A stretch of 35,060 bases of DNA from an uncultured Clostridia bacterium (GTDB lineage Bacteria; Bacillota; Clostridia; Christensenellales; UBA3700). A program made the translations under genes and the position numbers. Below, in pieces: positions 22,698 through 30,503 of the stretch; the first letter of the stretch is position 1; every line of letters starts with the position of its first letter. The stretch spans positions 1 through 35,060 of the forward strand of contig CALWHM010000018.1 of assembly GCA_944380395.1 (NCBI GenBank), in the 5' to 3' direction. The notes beneath the pieces were generated by a model. The model searched no databases and had not been told where the DNA came from. It saw only the letters and a list, made by a program, of their open reading frames with translations.

Positions 22698-23893
22698 ACT
22701 TCGTTCCTCACGGTGGAAAGCAGCTTTTTCTTTTTTATCGTCTTATACAGCGTTACCGCCACATAGACTGCGGCAAATGCGGCAAACGCGAAAACGCATA
22801 TTATATCCACCCACCATTGCCACGCAAACACGCATGCGCTTGTATCCAATATAACGGAAGCCGCACGCGCGCACAGCGGGGCAAACGCGTGGCTCAATCC
22901 CACGGCAATCAGGGACGCGCCCGTAACGCAGACGGATATCTCCGCCGCAGCCATCAGTCCTATATCGGTTCTCCTCACGCCCAAACAACGCATAAGCGAA
23001 TACAATCTTATATTATCGTAAATCCCTATCACTGCATTATTGCGCAGTACGCTGAGCATCAGCAGCGCGAAAAACACCGCCGCAACCGCCGCCAAGACGG
23101 CGGTCAACGCAGTGGCGGTTATCAAATCCTTATAATGGGAAACCGCAGGCGAAGAGAGCGCTCCGCCCTGCGGATATATTTGCGTTTCCGCCTTATCAAT
23201 GGCTCCGGACAACGCATCCATAGTGGAATATTCTCCGTCCGGGATTTTAAGCGCAATCTCCGCGTTCGTTATTGCCGCCGCGCCCGATTTGTACAGATAA
23301 TCGCTTTTTGCGTATATCCCGTAGTCGTCCTCCGACAAAACCCCCGCGACGACGAAATCAATGCTTTTGCCTTCTATCAGCGCGGAATAACTCTTGCCCA
23401 CGATATCAGTGACATGCAGATATCTTTCCGCCAGCGCGGCATAAAATGCGGAGAGCCAAACCGCGTTTTCCGGCGCTTCTTCTATATTAAGCCCTTCCGA
23501 TACGGTAACGCCGCTGTTTTCTATGGCTTTCACTCGTACGAGCGCGCCTGCAAATCGTACTTCTCTTGTAATTTCATATGTTTTTACGCCTTGCACTTCC
23601 CCCACTGCGGAAAGGTGCTCCTTCAAAACGGCAATATCTTCCGGCATGACGCTGTATCCTTCTTCATCGCCGCGGGCGCCTACCTTACCGATATTTACCT
23701 GAACTACACCGTCCAAGCCGCTCACATACATACGCATATCTTCGCGCGCAGTGGCTTGCGTTGAAAAAGCGATATAAGTGATCGCAAATATAAGCGTCGA
23801 TACCATAAGACAAAGCAGAGCGGTGATAAAAAACCTGCCCTTGTGCTTTTTCCAATCTTTGAAGGCAAACGCCGCTATATCTTTGAACTTCAT
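22694..23893 (-). CDS. ABC transporter permease, FtsX/MacB-like (first permease)
   Basis: This 399-residue protein has a first membrane helix at about 20-41, an extracytoplasmic domain (about 45-255) and three C-terminal helices (about 262-285, 310-340 and 350-378). The layout is that of an FtsX-family permease with a smaller outer domain than its partner. MRCLGVRRTDIGLM is the cytoplasmic coupling segment after the second helix that usually contacts the ATPase. The ATG overlaps the end of the ATPase gene as ATGA and its own stop overlaps the next permease, so the three products are made in fixed proportion. The function is inferred from the family only. Confidence 0.85.
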   Translation of the reverse strand: MKFKDIAAFAFKDWKKHKGRFFITALLCLMVSTLIFAITYIAFSTQATAREDMRMYVSGLDGVVQVNIGKVGARGDEEGYSVMPEDIAVLKEHLSAVGEVQGVKTYEITREVRFAGALVRVKAIENSGVTVSEGLNIEEAPENAVWLSAFYAALAERYLHVTDIVGKSYSALIEGKSIDFVVAGVLSEDDYGIYAKSDYLYKSGAAAITNAEIALKIPDGEYSTMDALSGAIDKAETQIYPQGGALSSPAVSHYKDLITATALTAVLAAVAAVFFALLMLSVLRNNAVIGIYDNIRLYSLMRCLGVRRTDIGLMAAAEISVCVTGASLIAVGLSHAFAPLCARAASVILDTSACVFAWQWWVDIICVFAFAAFAAVYVAVTLYKTIKKKKLLSTVRNEV

Positions 23894-24552
23894 TGCACCC
23901 GCCCGTCTTTAAGCTCTATTATGCGGTCGCAGCGCGCCGCGAACTCCTTATTATGCGTGACCATGACAATGGTAACTCCTTCCTCCGCAAGCTTGCGAAA
24001 AACGTCTATCACCGCGCTGCCGCTGACGGAGTCCAAGTTGCCCGTAGGCTCGTCCGCCAAAACAAGCTTTGCGCCGCCCGCCAAGGCGCGAGCGATACAC
24101 ACGCGCTGCATCTGCCCTCCGGAAAGCTGCGCGGGCATGGCTTCCGCCTTGTCCGCCAAATCGAATTTTTCCAGCATCTCACGCGCCCGCGCCTCGCGTT
24201 CTTTTTCATCCGCGCCGCGCAAAATGAGCGGTATCTCCACATTGACCAGCACGGAAAAACTTTCCTCCAAATAAAAGCCCTGAAACACAAAACCCACGTT
24301 TTCACGCCTGAACTTTGCCGCCTGCTCTTCAGAAAAACCCGATATATCCTGCCCGCCCACATAAATTTTGCCCTGCGTGGGCGCGTCCAGCGCGCCGATT
24401 AAATTGAGCAGCGTACTCTTCCCGCTGCCGCTCTCCCCGGTCACGGCGACAAACTCCCCGTCTTCTATCGTCAATGAAACATCATCAAGCGCCTTGACTT
24501 CCCCTGCCTTTCCGCCGTTATAAATTTTAGTGACGTCTTTTATCTCTATCAT
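23890..24552 (-). CDS. ABC transporter ATPase, LolD/MacB-type
   Basis: This 220-residue ATPase has all catalytic motifs: Walker [10 protein letters not shown] (39-47), Q-loop Gln91 in VFQGFYL, signature LSGGQ (143-147), Walker B LVLADEP (163-169) with the catalytic Glu, D-loop GNLDS, and switch His200. The sequence is of the MacB/LolD group that pairs with FtsX-like permeases, agreeing with the two downstream genes. It would energise that complex from the cytoplasm. GGAAG lies immediately before the ATG, and AGAGG is about 13 nt upstream, so the ribosome binding site is not well placed. A TTGACG-17-TAAAAT promoter precedes it. It is divergent from leuS. Confidence 0.92.
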   Translation of the reverse strand: MIEIKDVTKIYNGGKAGEVKALDDVSLTIEDGEFVAVTGESGSGKSTLLNLIGALDAPTQGKIYVGGQDISGFSEEQAAKFRRENVGFVFQGFYLEESFSVLVNVEIPLILRGADEKEREARAREMLEKFDLADKAEAMPAQLSGGQMQRVCIARALAGGAKLVLADEPTGNLDSVSGSAVIDVFRKLAEEGVTIVMVTHNKEFAARCDRIIELKDGRVQ

Positions 24553-24577
24553 CTTCCGTTTTCAACCTCTTAACTAT

Positions 24578-24606
24578 ATTTTACCACCTAGACGCTTTTT
24601 CGTCAA
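24578..24606 (-). promoter_or_regulatory. Promoter of the ABC transporter operon
   Basis: On the minus strand there is TTGACG (24601-24606), a 17-bp spacer and TAAAAT (24578-24583). The leader is about 20 nt. Confidence 0.65.
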
Positions 24607-24648
24607 TATGCAATTTCCCTCACAAACCGGATAGTTTTATCAAATGGT

Positions 24649-24677
24649 TTGACATATTCGCGCACGCATTATATAAT
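24649..24677 (+). promoter_or_regulatory. Promoter of leuS-serS
   Basis: There is perfect consensus TTGACA (24649-24654), a 17-bp spacer and TATAAT (24672-24677). Transcription should start near 24684, leaving a leader of about 24 nt, too short for a T-box riboswitch. Confidence 0.85.
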
Positions 24678-24707
24678 ATTTGTAACTTTTATCATACGGA
24701 GTTAAAA

Positions 24708-27131
24708 ATGGACTTTATCGAGATTGAGAAGAAGTGGCAAAAAAAGTGGAGAGAGGACAAGATCTACTCCTTTAACACCGCAAAACGCGATAAAAAGTAT
24801 TATACTTTGGAGATGTTCTCCTACCCCTCCGGCGCAAAACTGCACGTGGGGCATTGGTATAACTTCGGGCCTTCGGACAGCTTTGCGCGTTTTAAGAGTA
24901 TGCAGGGCTATGAAGTGTTCGAGCCGATGGGCTTTGACGCGTTCGGTCTGCCTGCGGAAAATTACGCCATTAAAACGGGCATTCACCCGCAGGATTCCAC
25001 TCTTAAAAACATCGATACGATGGAGCGTCAACTGCAAGCCATGGGCGGTATGTTCGATTGGGACTACGAAGTGAAGACGTGCATGCCCGACTATTACAAG
25101 TGGACGCAATGGATATTCCTTCAGCTTTACAAGGCGGGGCTTGCCTACCGCAAGGAAGCGCCCGTCAATTGGTGCACATCGTGCAATACCGTGCTTGCCA
25201 ACGAGCAGGTTGTGGACGGGCATTGCGAACGCTGCGGCTCGCAGGTGGTAAGAAAGAACTTGACGCAATGGTTTTTCAAGATAACCGCATATGCCGACGA
25301 ACTGCTCCGCGATTTGGACAAGCTGGATTGGCCGGAAAAGACCAAAGCCATGCAGCGCCATTGGATAGGAAAATCCACGGGCGGAGAGCTGGAATTCACC
25401 TGCGAGAGCGGGGATACTTTCCGCGTGTTCACCACAAGGGCGGATACGGTTTTCGGCGTGTCTTACGTCATTTTGGCGCCCGAACATCCGCTGGTGGACA
25501 AGCTGACCACCCCCGAACAAAGAGCGGAAGTGGAGGCTTATAAGCTTGCCTGCTCCAAAGTTTCCGAAATAGACAGAATGTCCGCCACCCGCGAAAAGAC
25601 GGGCGCATTTACGGGCGCTTACTGCATCAACCCCGTGAACGGAGAGCGCGTGCCCATTTGGATAGGCGATTACGTCATCTACTCTTACGGCACGGGCGCG
25701 GTGATGGGCGTGGCGGCGCATGACGAGCGCGACTACGATTTTGCCAAAAAGTACGGTTTGCAGATAAAGCGCGTCATAAAGAGCGCGGACGGCAGTCCCG
25801 ATGAGCTGCCTTACTGCGAATACGGCGTTATGGTCAATTCCGGCAAGTTTGACGGTATGAGCAGTGAAGAAGGCAAAGTTGCCGTGGTCAAGTGGCTGGA
25901 AGAGCAAGGCAAGGGCGAACTGAAAACCAATTACCGCCTGCGCGACTGGCTTATCTCACGTCAGAGATATTGGGGCTGCCCCATTCCCGTAATACACTGC
26001 CCTCACTGCGGTGAAGTGGCTGTGCCGGAGCAAGATTTGCCCGTAAAACTGCCCTACAACGTGGACTTCACTCCCGACGGCAAATCACCGCTTTTGAAGA
26101 GCGAAGAATTTATGAACTGCACCTGCCCCAAGTGCGGCGCTCCCGCAAGGCGCGACCCGGACACTTTGGACACGTTCGTGTGCTCTTCGTGGTACTATCT
26201 GCGTTATCCCGACGCGCACAACGACAAGCAGGCTTTCGATCCCGAAATAATCAACAAAATGCTGCCCGTGGACAAGTATATCGGCGGCGCGGAGCATGCG
26301 TGCATGCACCTTTTGTACGCCCGCTTCTTTACCAAAGCTCTGCGCGATTTGGGATATTTGAAGTTCGACGAACCGTTCACTTCGCTCGTGCATCAAGGCA
26401 CCATTTTGGGACCCGACGGCTTTAAGATGAGCAAGTCGCGCGGCAACGTGGTGTCCCCCGACGACTATGTGAGCAAGTACGGCTCCGATGCGTTCCGTTT
26501 TTATCTGATGTTCGGGTTTTCGTATACGGAAGGCGGCCCGTGGAACAGCAGCGGCATAGAGAGCATAGTCAAATTTTTGGAGCGCACGGAAAGACTTGTG
26601 CTCAAAATAAAGGATATGCCTTCAAAGTCCAAACCCGTGGGCGCTGCGGAGAAAGAGTTGCTCTTCACTTTGAACAACACGATAAAGCGCGTTACGGAGG
26701 ATATGGAAACCTTCTCCTTCAACACGGCGATAGCCCGCATAATGGAGCTTGTGAACGCGATGTACAAGTACGACAACGAAGCGGATAAGGATACAAACTT
26801 GATGAAGGATTGCGCGGACAAACTGGTTTTGATGCTGGCTCCGCTCGTGCCGCACATTGCCGAAGAGCTGGGCAGCGTGCTGGGCAAGCCCTATCCCATA
26901 TACCGCCGTCCCTTCCCCAAGTGCGAAGAAAAGTGGCTTGTGAAGGACGAATACGAGCTTGCCGTGCAGGTGAACAGCCGCATAAAAGCCAAGATAGTCG
27001 TGCCCGTTGACGCGGACAATAAGCAGATACAAGACATTGCCGTTGACGCCGTAAAGGACGTTATCGGCGAACAGAAGGTGGTGAAGGTGATAGTCATACC
27101 CAAGCGCCTTGTGAATATTGTGGTGAAATAA
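24708..27131 (+). CDS. leuS: Leucyl-tRNA synthetase
   Basis: LeuRS charges tRNA-Leu with leucine at the cost of ATP. This full-length 807-residue class Ia enzyme has the HIGH-type motif HVGH at 46-49, a zinc-finger-like pair of CxxC motifs (CTSCNTV and HCERCGS, about 155-185), and an inserted editing domain with [21 protein letters not shown] and the [19 protein letters not shown] segment. [18 protein letters not shown], a second Cys cluster, and KMSKS at 573-577 follow. The anticodon-binding helical domain and a C-terminal tail end the protein. CGGAG is 6 nt before the ATG. It is co-transcribed with serS, and both are driven by a consensus promoter without a T-box leader, so no amino-acid-specific control is visible. 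Confidence 0.98.
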   Translation: MDFIEIEKKWQKKWREDKIYSFNTAKRDKKYYTLEMFSYPSGAKLHVGHWYNFGPSDSFARFKSMQGYEVFEPMGFDAFGLPAENYAIKTGIHPQDSTLKNIDTMERQLQAMGGMFDWDYEVKTCMPDYYKWTQWIFLQLYKAGLAYRKEAPVNWCTSCNTVLANEQVVDGHCERCGSQVVRKNLTQWFFKITAYADELLRDLDKLDWPEKTKAMQRHWIGKSTGGELEFTCESGDTFRVFTTRADTVFGVSYVILAPEHPLVDKLTTPEQRAEVEAYKLACSKVSEIDRMSATREKTGAFTGAYCINPVNGERVPIWIGDYVIYSYGTGAVMGVAAHDERDYDFAKKYGLQIKRVIKSADGSPDELPYCEYGVMVNSGKFDGMSSEEGKVAVVKWLEEQGKGELKTNYRLRDWLISRQRYWGCPIPVIHCPHCGEVAVPEQDLPVKLPYNVDFTPDGKSPLLKSEEFMNCTCPKCGAPARRDPDTLDTFVCSSWYYLRYPDAHNDKQAFDPEIINKMLPVDKYIGGAEHACMHLLYARFFTKALRDLGYLKFDEPFTSLVHQGTILGPDGFKMSKSRGNVVSPDDYVSKYGSDAFRFYLMFGFSYTEGGPWNSSGIESIVKFLERTERLVLKIKDMPSKSKPVGAAEKELLFTLNNTIKRVTEDMETFSFNTAIARIMELVNAMYKYDNEADKDTNLMKDCADKLVLMLAPLVPHIAEELGSVLGKPYPIYRRPFPKCEEKWLVKDEYELAVQVNSRIKAKIVVPVDADNKQIQDIAVDAVKDVIGEQKVVKVIVIPKRLVNIVVK

Positions 27132-27141
27132 GGAGTACGTT

Positions 27142-28434
27142 ATGATAGACATCAAACTTATCAGGACCCAACCCGATTTGGTCAAGGAAAACATCAAAAA
27201 GAAGTTCCAGGACGAAAAACTTCCGCTTGTGGACGAAGTTTTTGCAATGGACAAGGAATATCGCGAAGCCAAAACGCGCTGCGACTATCTGCGCGGCAGG
27301 CGCAACGCCATAAGCAAGCAGATAGGCGGCTTTATGGCTAAGGGCGACAAGGACGCCGCCGCCAAAGCCAAGCAGGAAGTGGCGGACGTAGCCAAGGAAT
27401 TGCAGGAGCTTGAAAGCCGTGAAGAGGTTCTGGAAGCGGAAATAAAAAAGCGTATGATGGTAATTCCAAACATCATAGACGCCAGCGTACCCATAGGCAG
27501 GGACGACAGCGAAAATGTGGAAGTGGAGCGCTTCGGCGAACCTGTGGTGCCCGACTTTGAAATACCCTACCACGTGGATATAATGGAAAAGTTTTCCGGC
27601 ATAGATTTGGACAGCGCGCGCCGCACTTCCGGCAACGGATTTTACTATCTTACGGGCGACATTGCGCGTCTGCATTCGGCTATCCTCTCTTATGCGCGCG
27701 ACTTTATGATAGACCGCGGCTTTACCTATTGCGTGCCGCCGTTTATGATCCGCGCCAATGTGGTGAAAGGAGTGATGAGCTTTGCGGAAATGGAAAATAT
27801 GATGTATAAGATAGAAGGCGAAGACCTCTACCTTATCGGCACTTCCGAACACTCTATGATAGGCAGATTTATGGATACCATTCTCCCCGAAGAGAAAATG
27901 CCGCTTACGCTCACAAGCTATTCCCCCTGCTTCCGCAAAGAAGTGGGCGCGCACGGAATAGAAGAGCGCGGCGTTTACCGCATACATCAATTTGAAAAGC
28001 AAGAGATGATAGTCATCTGCAAACCGGAAGACAGCATGGATTGGTTCGTAAAACTTTATATGAATACGGTGGACTTCTTCCGCTCCCTGGACATACCCGT
28101 GCGCACGCTGGAATGCTGCTCGGGCGATTTGGCAGACCTGAAAGTTAAAAGTTTGGACGTGGAAGCCTGGTCGCCCAGACAGAAAAAATACTTTGAAGTG
28201 GGCAGCTGCTCCAACTTGGGCGATGCGCAGGCAAGAAGACTTGGCATAAGGATAAAGGGCGAAAACGGCAACTACTTTGCTCACACGCTCAACAATACCG
28301 TGGTGGCTCCGCCCCGAATGCTTATTGCGTACCTTGAAAACAATTTGCAGGCGGACGGCAGCGTGAAGATACCCGAACCTCTGAGGGGGTATATGGGAGG
28401 CAAACTTTATTTAAGCGAAAACCAAAAAGGATAA
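27142..28434 (+). CDS. serS: Seryl-tRNA synthetase
   Basis: This 430-residue class II synthetase charges tRNA-Ser and the selenocysteine tRNA where present. The N-terminal coiled-coil arm (about 30-105) reaches the long variable arm of tRNA-Ser. The catalytic core has TSEHSM, motif 2 CFRKEVGAHGIEERGVYRIHQFEKQEM, ECCSGDLAD and a motif 3 that reads NNTVVAPPRMLIAYLEN. Many bacterial enzymes have a Gly-Arg pair (AVGR-like) at this point. The arginine is kept but the flanking PP is less usual. The ATG lies 10 nt after the leuS stop with GGAG 7 nt upstream, so the genes form one operon closed by a terminator. Confidence 0.97.
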   Translation: MIDIKLIRTQPDLVKENIKKKFQDEKLPLVDEVFAMDKEYREAKTRCDYLRGRRNAISKQIGGFMAKGDKDAAAKAKQEVADVAKELQELESREEVLEAEIKKRMMVIPNIIDASVPIGRDDSENVEVERFGEPVVPDFEIPYHVDIMEKFSGIDLDSARRTSGNGFYYLTGDIARLHSAILSYARDFMIDRGFTYCVPPFMIRANVVKGVMSFAEMENMMYKIEGEDLYLIGTSEHSMIGRFMDTILPEEKMPLTLTSYSPCFRKEVGAHGIEERGVYRIHQFEKQEMIVICKPEDSMDWFVKLYMNTVDFFRSLDIPVRTLECCSGDLADLKVKSLDVEAWSPRQKKYFEVGSCSNLGDAQARRLGIRIKGENGNYFAHTLNNTVVAPPRMLIAYLENNLQADGSVKIPEPLRGYMGGKLYLSENQKG

Positions 28435-28435
28435 A

Positions 28436-28475
28436 GACGGATACGGTTTTAGCCGTATCTGCCTTTTCGTTTTTC
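28436..28475 (+). terminator. Terminator of leuS-serS
   Basis: GGATACGG (28439-28446) pairs with CCGTATCT (28453-28460), extended by one more pair, with a 6-nt loop. TTTTCGTTTTT follows. It begins 2 nt after the serS stop codon. Confidence 0.85.
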
Positions 28476-28487
28476 GCTTGTCTGAAA

Positions 28488-28746
28488 GAAAACCCCGGCA
28501 TTCGAAAACGACTTGAATGATAAAAACGCACTATTGCGCATTGCGGCGGAACTTGGTTTCGCCGCAAAATCGTTTTCTTGAGCCTCGGTTTTCTCTCTTT
28601 TTGCGGGAGAGTATCAAGGTCTCGCACTCGCCTTACCCGCAAAAATTCACTCTTTCCGCCTCATTCGTTCGGCTAGCTTCACTCATTCGGAAAACTTGCA
28701 CGGCAAGTTTTATAGGTGCGCTCACCGAAAAGCGTGGTTTTCGGTG
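28488..28746. other. Hairpin-dense non-coding region
   Basis: No credible gene is present. Nested pairing can form a long hairpin from 28488 to 28593: GAAAACC/GGTTTTC and GGC/GCC at the base, GAAAACGA/TCGTTTTC (28504-28511 with 28570-28577), and an apical 10-bp stem (28543-28552 with 28556-28565) with a TTG loop. Next come TTTTTGCGGG/CCCGCAAAAA (28598-28607 with 28636-28645), AAAACTTGC/GCAAGTTTT (28691-28711, loop ACG) and CACCGAAAA/TTTTCGGTG (28723-28746). So many stems in under 300 bp suggest a structured RNA or a small inverted-repeat element. Confidence 0.55.
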
Positions 28747-28974
28747 GCGGATATTTTATTATCTCCAAGCCTTTGCAAAGAGTGTTGCTTTGGCTCTAAG
28801 CCGTAGTTACTTCAAAGAATAATCAGGGGGCGGTGGCTCTCCGCCGCTTGGCAAAATACGATTTCGCCGCGCTTTATTTACAATATAAAAGCCGTCTTTA
28901 ACTTCTACGCGGTGCATTGTGTTGCAGTGTATACAAGGTGAAGGTATCGCATATAAGCGCATATAAGTAACCTT

Positions 28975-29001
28975 AAAAATATGTGCAGTGCACATATTTT
29001 T
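28975..29001. repeat. Perfect 27-bp palindrome, terminator-like
   Basis: AAAAATATGTGCA (28975-28987) and its exact inverse (28989-29001) are separated by one G. With A/T runs at both ends it could act as a terminator in either direction, although no gene end is adjacent. Protein binding as a dimer site is the alternative. Confidence 0.6.
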
Positions 29002-29115
29002 GTGTCACGCAAGTCTTCCACTCACTATAATAAGCACGTTTACAGCTTTTTTTATCGCGCATTGTTTTATTAAAAGGCGACGTGTAATCAACTTGTTTGC
29101 AAAACTAATAGTTAT

Positions 29116-29139
29116 AAAATTTTAAATATTTAAAATTTT
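29116..29139. repeat. Perfect 24-bp AT-only palindrome
   Basis: AAAATTTTAAAT (29116-29127) is followed by its exact inverse (29128-29139) with no spacer. All bases are A or T, so it could be a cruciform or protein-binding site. It lies in the AT-rich part of the gap between serS and the PHP gene. Confidence 0.55.
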
Positions 29140-29190
29140 GCGCACATATATAACATATGGTTATCAAACATGCCATTTTGGCATATAATA

Positions 29191-29409
29191 ACTTACATGC
29201 CTATTTTTTGAGTACAAGTCAAGACTTTGCGAAGAAGAAAAGCAGTAAAACTTTTTTCGTTATTTCAAAGCGGTTCAGGGTGCAGCGGCTCGCTGCTCAA
29301 GTACCACTTGACATGCCTATTTTTTGCTTATTGTTTTAACAGCCGTGTCAGTTACTACTTGACATGCCTATTATTTGAGTACAAGAAAAGACTTTGCGAA
29401 GAAGAAAAG
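29191..29409. repeat. Imperfect direct repeats of about 52 bp plus a partial copy
   Basis: Copy 1 (29191-29242) and copy 2 (29357-29409) share ACATGCCTATT, TTTGAGTACAAG and AAGACTTTGCGAAGAAGAA with few differences. A shorter copy of the left part lies at 29306-29326. The copies are 166 bp apart and in the same orientation. They contain no credible reading frame. Confidence 0.75.
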
Positions 29410-29465
29410 ATATAAAATTATTTCCGTTACTTTAATGTCGGTTGCGTTTTAATATCCTTAGCTTA

Positions 29466-29706
29466 GCGATATTCAGGGCTTGACCTTTGCTATATTTTGC
29501 CATTTTCCGCAATCGTTCCGGCGGTATGCTGCCGGCGATATTCGGGGCTTTGATTTTTGCTATATTTTGCGATTTTCCGCAATCGTTCCGGCGGTATGCT
29601 GCCGGCGATATTCGGAGGCTTGACCTTTGTTATATTTTGCGATTTTCCGCAATCGTTCCGGCGGTATGCCGTTAGCGATCGGGGCTTTGACTTTTGTCAT
29701 ATTTGC
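29466..29706. repeat. 70-bp tandem repeat, about 3.5 copies
   Basis: Units begin at about 29466, 29536, 29606 and 29676 (partial). The marker CAATCGTTCCGGCGGTATG recurs every 70 bp. Each full unit has two short hairpins: TTGCG-ATTTTC-CGCAA (the first stem base is lost in unit 1) and CCGGC-GGTATGCT-GCCGG (degenerate in unit 3). As 70 is not a multiple of 3, no repeated protein is encoded. The last partial unit runs into the stop codon of the PHP gene on the minus strand, so the repeat would form the 3' end of that operon's mRNA. Confidence 0.9.
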
Positions 29707-30503
29707 AGTATCTTTTTTGAATATCCGTCTATTCTCCACTCTACGCTGCCCATCTCCACGGGGCGTATTTTGCCGTGGTAGTCCGTGCCGCCGGTGGCGA
29801 TAAGGCGGTATTTGCGGGCGACTTCATAAAGGTGTGCGGTAATTTGCGGGGTGTGGGAGGGGTAATTTGCCTCTATGCCGTCCAGACCGAACGGTTTCAA
29901 GCCGCAAATGAGATCGTCCAGCACGCTCTTGTTTACGAATATCAGCGGATGAGCCAGCACGGCGACGCCGCCCGCCGCCTTTATGGTTTTGACGGCTTCA
30001 AGCGGAGTGAGCCTGTTGGAAGGCACGTACGCCGCGCCCGACTTGCCCAAATATCTTTCAAAGGCGTCCTGCACAGACGTCACGTATCCGCCTTTGAGCA
30101 AAAGCTGGGCTATGTGCGGTCTGCCCACGCTTCCGTCGTTTTTAAGCGCGCTTCTGTCCAACTTTATATTGAAAGTTTCAAGTTTATCCAAAATCTTATG
30201 GGCGCGCGCTATGCGCTTTTCTCTCAACTCTTCCAATTTTCCGTTCAAAGCCGCGCTTTGCACGTCTATATTATAACCCAAAACATGCACTTCGTATGAG
30301 GAAAAAGCGGAAAGTTCCACACCGCGAAGCACCTTTACGCCCGACTTTTTGCCCGCTTCCAAAGCCTCCGTTACGCCCCCGACGGTATCGTGGTCGGTGA
30401 GAGCGATAATGTCTATACCCTTTTCCTTGGCAAGCTCAACTATGCGCGACGGAGTATCACTGCCGTCGCTAGCGGTGGAGTGCAGATGCAGATCCAGTTT
30501 CAT
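29697..30503 (-). CDS. PHP-domain phosphoesterase, RNase AM/TrpH-like
   Basis: The 268-residue polymerase-and-histidinol-phosphatase fold protein has the metal ligands in DLHLHSTASDG (His6, His8, Asp13), ALTDHDTVGG (Asp37, His38, Asp39), GVELS (Glu), RPHIA (His), VLAHP (His) and GGTDYHG (Asp, His). This set is typical of the YciV/TrpH group, whose E. coli member is a 5'-3' exonuclease on RNA and also acts on 3',5'-bisphosphonucleotides. A role in RNA trimming or nucleotide turnover is likely. The ATG overlaps the rmuC stop codon as ATGA. It is the last gene of the tilS operon, and a 70-bp repeat array follows instead of a simple terminator. Confidence 0.88.
   Translation of the reverse strand: MKLDLHLHSTASDGSDTPSRIVELAKEKGIDIIALTDHDTVGGVTEALEAGKKSGVKVLRGVELSAFSSYEVHVLGYNIDVQSAALNGKLEELREKRIARAHKILDKLETFNIKLDRSALKNDGSVGRPHIAQLLLKGGYVTSVQDAFERYLGKSGAAYVPSNRLTPLEAVKTIKAAGGVAVLAHPLIFVNKSVLDDLICGLKPFGLDGIEANYPSHTPQITAHLYEVARKYRLIATGGTDYHGKIRPVEMGSVEWRIDGYSKKILQI

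Noticed and set aside
24702-25907. 401-codon open frame antisense to leuS, and a 396-codon frame antisense to serS (27094-28284)
   Set aside because: Long antisense frames arise from the codon preference of GC-richer genes. Both are rich in His, Arg and Ala, match no family, and lie fully over confident synthetase genes.
28807-28995. 62-codon minus-strand frame in the intergenic region
   Set aside because: It starts inside the 27-bp palindrome without a ribosome binding site, is basic and proline-rich at the end, and shows no family.
29466-29706. CRISPR array
   Set aside because: The whole 70-bp unit repeats, with no short repeat alternating with unique spacers, and no cas gene is present.
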